A DNA stretch of 64,000 nucleotides from Plantago elongata (taxonomy: Eukaryota; Streptophyta; Magnoliopsida; Lamiales; Plantaginaceae): positions 23,310 through 87,309 of the forward strand of contig JAYMSP010000090.1 in the NCBI GenBank assembly GCA_036897095.1, in the 5' to 3' direction. A program made the position numbers and the translations under genes. The notes under the pieces were generated by a model. It ran no database searches. It had not been told where the DNA came from and saw nothing but the letters and a program-made list of their open reading frames with translations. Positions 62,861-64,000 of this stretch are shown here, piece by piece (position 1 is the first letter of the stretch; every line of letters starts with the position of its first letter).

Positions 62861-63127
62861 GTTGAAGAGAACATAATCTTAGTTGTGATGGATTACTAAA
62901 TAAGTAATATTTCAATAATTTTACTATGGCTAATGTATTGGCTAAAAGGCATGATGTTTTTTTTACCGCACTCTCAGACCATATCCAAAACTCTATGTTA
63001 TTCATTCTCTACGTCATGTCATAATTTTAAACACTCCAACTCTCGAAGTAATTCTTTAATCTAATAGTTTTATAATCAGTTCTCTATATATAGATATAAA
63101 TCACCCATTTCAAAAATCGAACTCGTT

Positions 63128-63190
63128 ATGTAAGGTCCCGGTCTGGTCCGGACGTCAAGGAATATGCCGAACTTCCAAATACATCGATAT
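63128..63190 (+). repeat. Fragment related to the possible LTR at 63553
   Basis: AAGGTCCCGGTCTGG ... GGACGTCAAGGAAT ... CGAACTTCC resembles the start of the next feature (CGCCCCGAGATCC ... AGACGTCAAGAATT ... CGAACC). It is either a diverged second copy or part of the same element family. Confidence 0.4.
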
Positions 63191-63552
63191 ATAAAAAATA
63201 ATAGTTATTACATATAAGTTATAATTTGATAATAAACACACACATTTCGAAAATCGAACCCGTTATCTCTTGGGTACGGGCTGTCTCACCTTGCAACTCG
63301 ACTACAACCGCTTTGACTCAACAATTGACACAAAAATTATTTTCTTTTCATAATTCCTTCAAACTTAAATTTTCATTTCATTCTCTTTTTGCATTTTGTT
63401 CAAACTTTATTCTTGATTTCATTTAAATGTAGTTAATTAATTTTAATAAAATTACATATTTTTTAATATATACTTATTATATAAAAATAAAAGTGAAATT
63501 ACTTAAACCCATGAAAATTACAATACGGGGAATGAGAGTGGGGATGGAAGAT

Positions 63553-64000
63553 TGTAACGCCCCGAGATCCGGGTTCAGACGTCAAGAATTGTGACGAACC
63601 AAAACAAGCACATTTATTTAAAAGTCGAAAATCATTATCCGTTACAACCCAAAATATTTAGAGTACTATTGCGGAAGCTAGATAAGACAAAATAACATAT
63701 ACTTTTTTTCCTAGCCAGCGGTAGAGCAGGTCAGCCTGTCTGGAAATCTACCCCGAGTTCACCCTCGTGCTCAAAATCTGGAAAAGGGATTATTGGAAAA
63801 CAGAGAGCGTAAGTCACGGGGACTTAGTGAGATCAATCAGGCATGCATGAAATGTGCATATGGATGCAACAGTACAGTAAACCAACACACTCGCTGATCA
63901 GGCAGTTACAAACAGTGGGGAAGCCGGAAACAGTCAGTCAGTATCATAGCACATGAAAGGTGCCAGATTTACAGTACTAAATAGTAACTGTCTTGGGCTA
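63553..64000 (+). repeat. Possible LTR or repeat start, truncated by the window end
   Basis: The segment begins TGTAACGCCCCGAGATCC, which has the TG start and CG-rich head common in plant LTRs, and its base composition is more balanced than the surroundings. No polypurine tract, primer-binding site or coding frame is present before the window ends, so the class cannot be confirmed. 62861-63552 otherwise holds AT-rich spacer. Confidence 0.4.

Noticed and set aside
63226-63426. tRNA-like phrase (AAAATCGAACCCGTTATCTCTTGGG)-type region
   Set aside because: The T-loop-like words are not followed by a foldable cloverleaf; more likely repeat sequence.

Overview
The window is plant nuclear DNA, almost certainly from an asterid eudicot and possibly from the Lamiales. 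The evidence is AT-rich intergenic DNA, GT-AG (and two GC-AG) introns, Stowaway-type MITEs with the CTCCCTCCGTCCC-like end, an R1/RPP13-type CC-NB-LRR gene, and single-copy plant housekeeping genes. The lineage is inferred from gene style only. No transposase, integrase or reverse transcriptase reading frame was recognised.

Layout: 0-1 kb, first coding exon of a BRAHMA-type SWI2/SNF2 ATPase (minus strand, running off the left edge), with a foldback element in its intron. 1-9 kb, intergenic repeats. 9.1-10.7 kb, an intronless CYP86A fatty-acid omega-hydroxylase (+). 12.1-12.9 kb, an FLA7-type fasciclin-like arabinogalactan protein (-). 15.9-18.1 kb, the rhomboid-like protein RBL14 with a RanBP2 zinc finger (-). 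19.0-20.6 kb, a NAT9-like GNAT acetyltransferase (-). 21.7-24.4 kb, a frameshifted CNL resistance gene (+). 25.6-31.8 kb, the 20-exon organellar (mitochondrial-type) HSP90-6 (-). 32.5-36.3 kb, the plastid-division/SDR39U1-type protein GC1 (+), divergent from HSP90-6. 37.2-40.7 kb, UFD1 (-), convergent with GC1. 46.3-48.4 kb, intronless arginine decarboxylase (-). 55.9-57.9 kb, V-ATPase 16 kDa proteolipid subunit c (-). 58.4-62.6 kb, a segmental duplication carrying two secreted cysteine-rich peptide genes (one intact, one frameshifted) on either side of a 5'-truncated mTERF gene. 62.6-64 kb, repeats and a possible LTR that continues beyond the window.

I rebuilt exon structures for the spliced genes by hand. 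All junction phases agree, and the products come out at family-typical lengths: HSP90-6 785 aa, GC1 348 aa, UFD1 321 aa, RBL14 327 aa, NAT9-like 203 aa, VHA-c 165 aa. The genes do not form one pathway. They are independent housekeeping loci with repeat-rich spacers, and at least two neighbouring pairs appear to match neighbouring pairs in Arabidopsis. The least familiar content is the cysteine-rich peptide duplication, a three-copy ~0.9 kb non-coding repeat family and several foldback elements.
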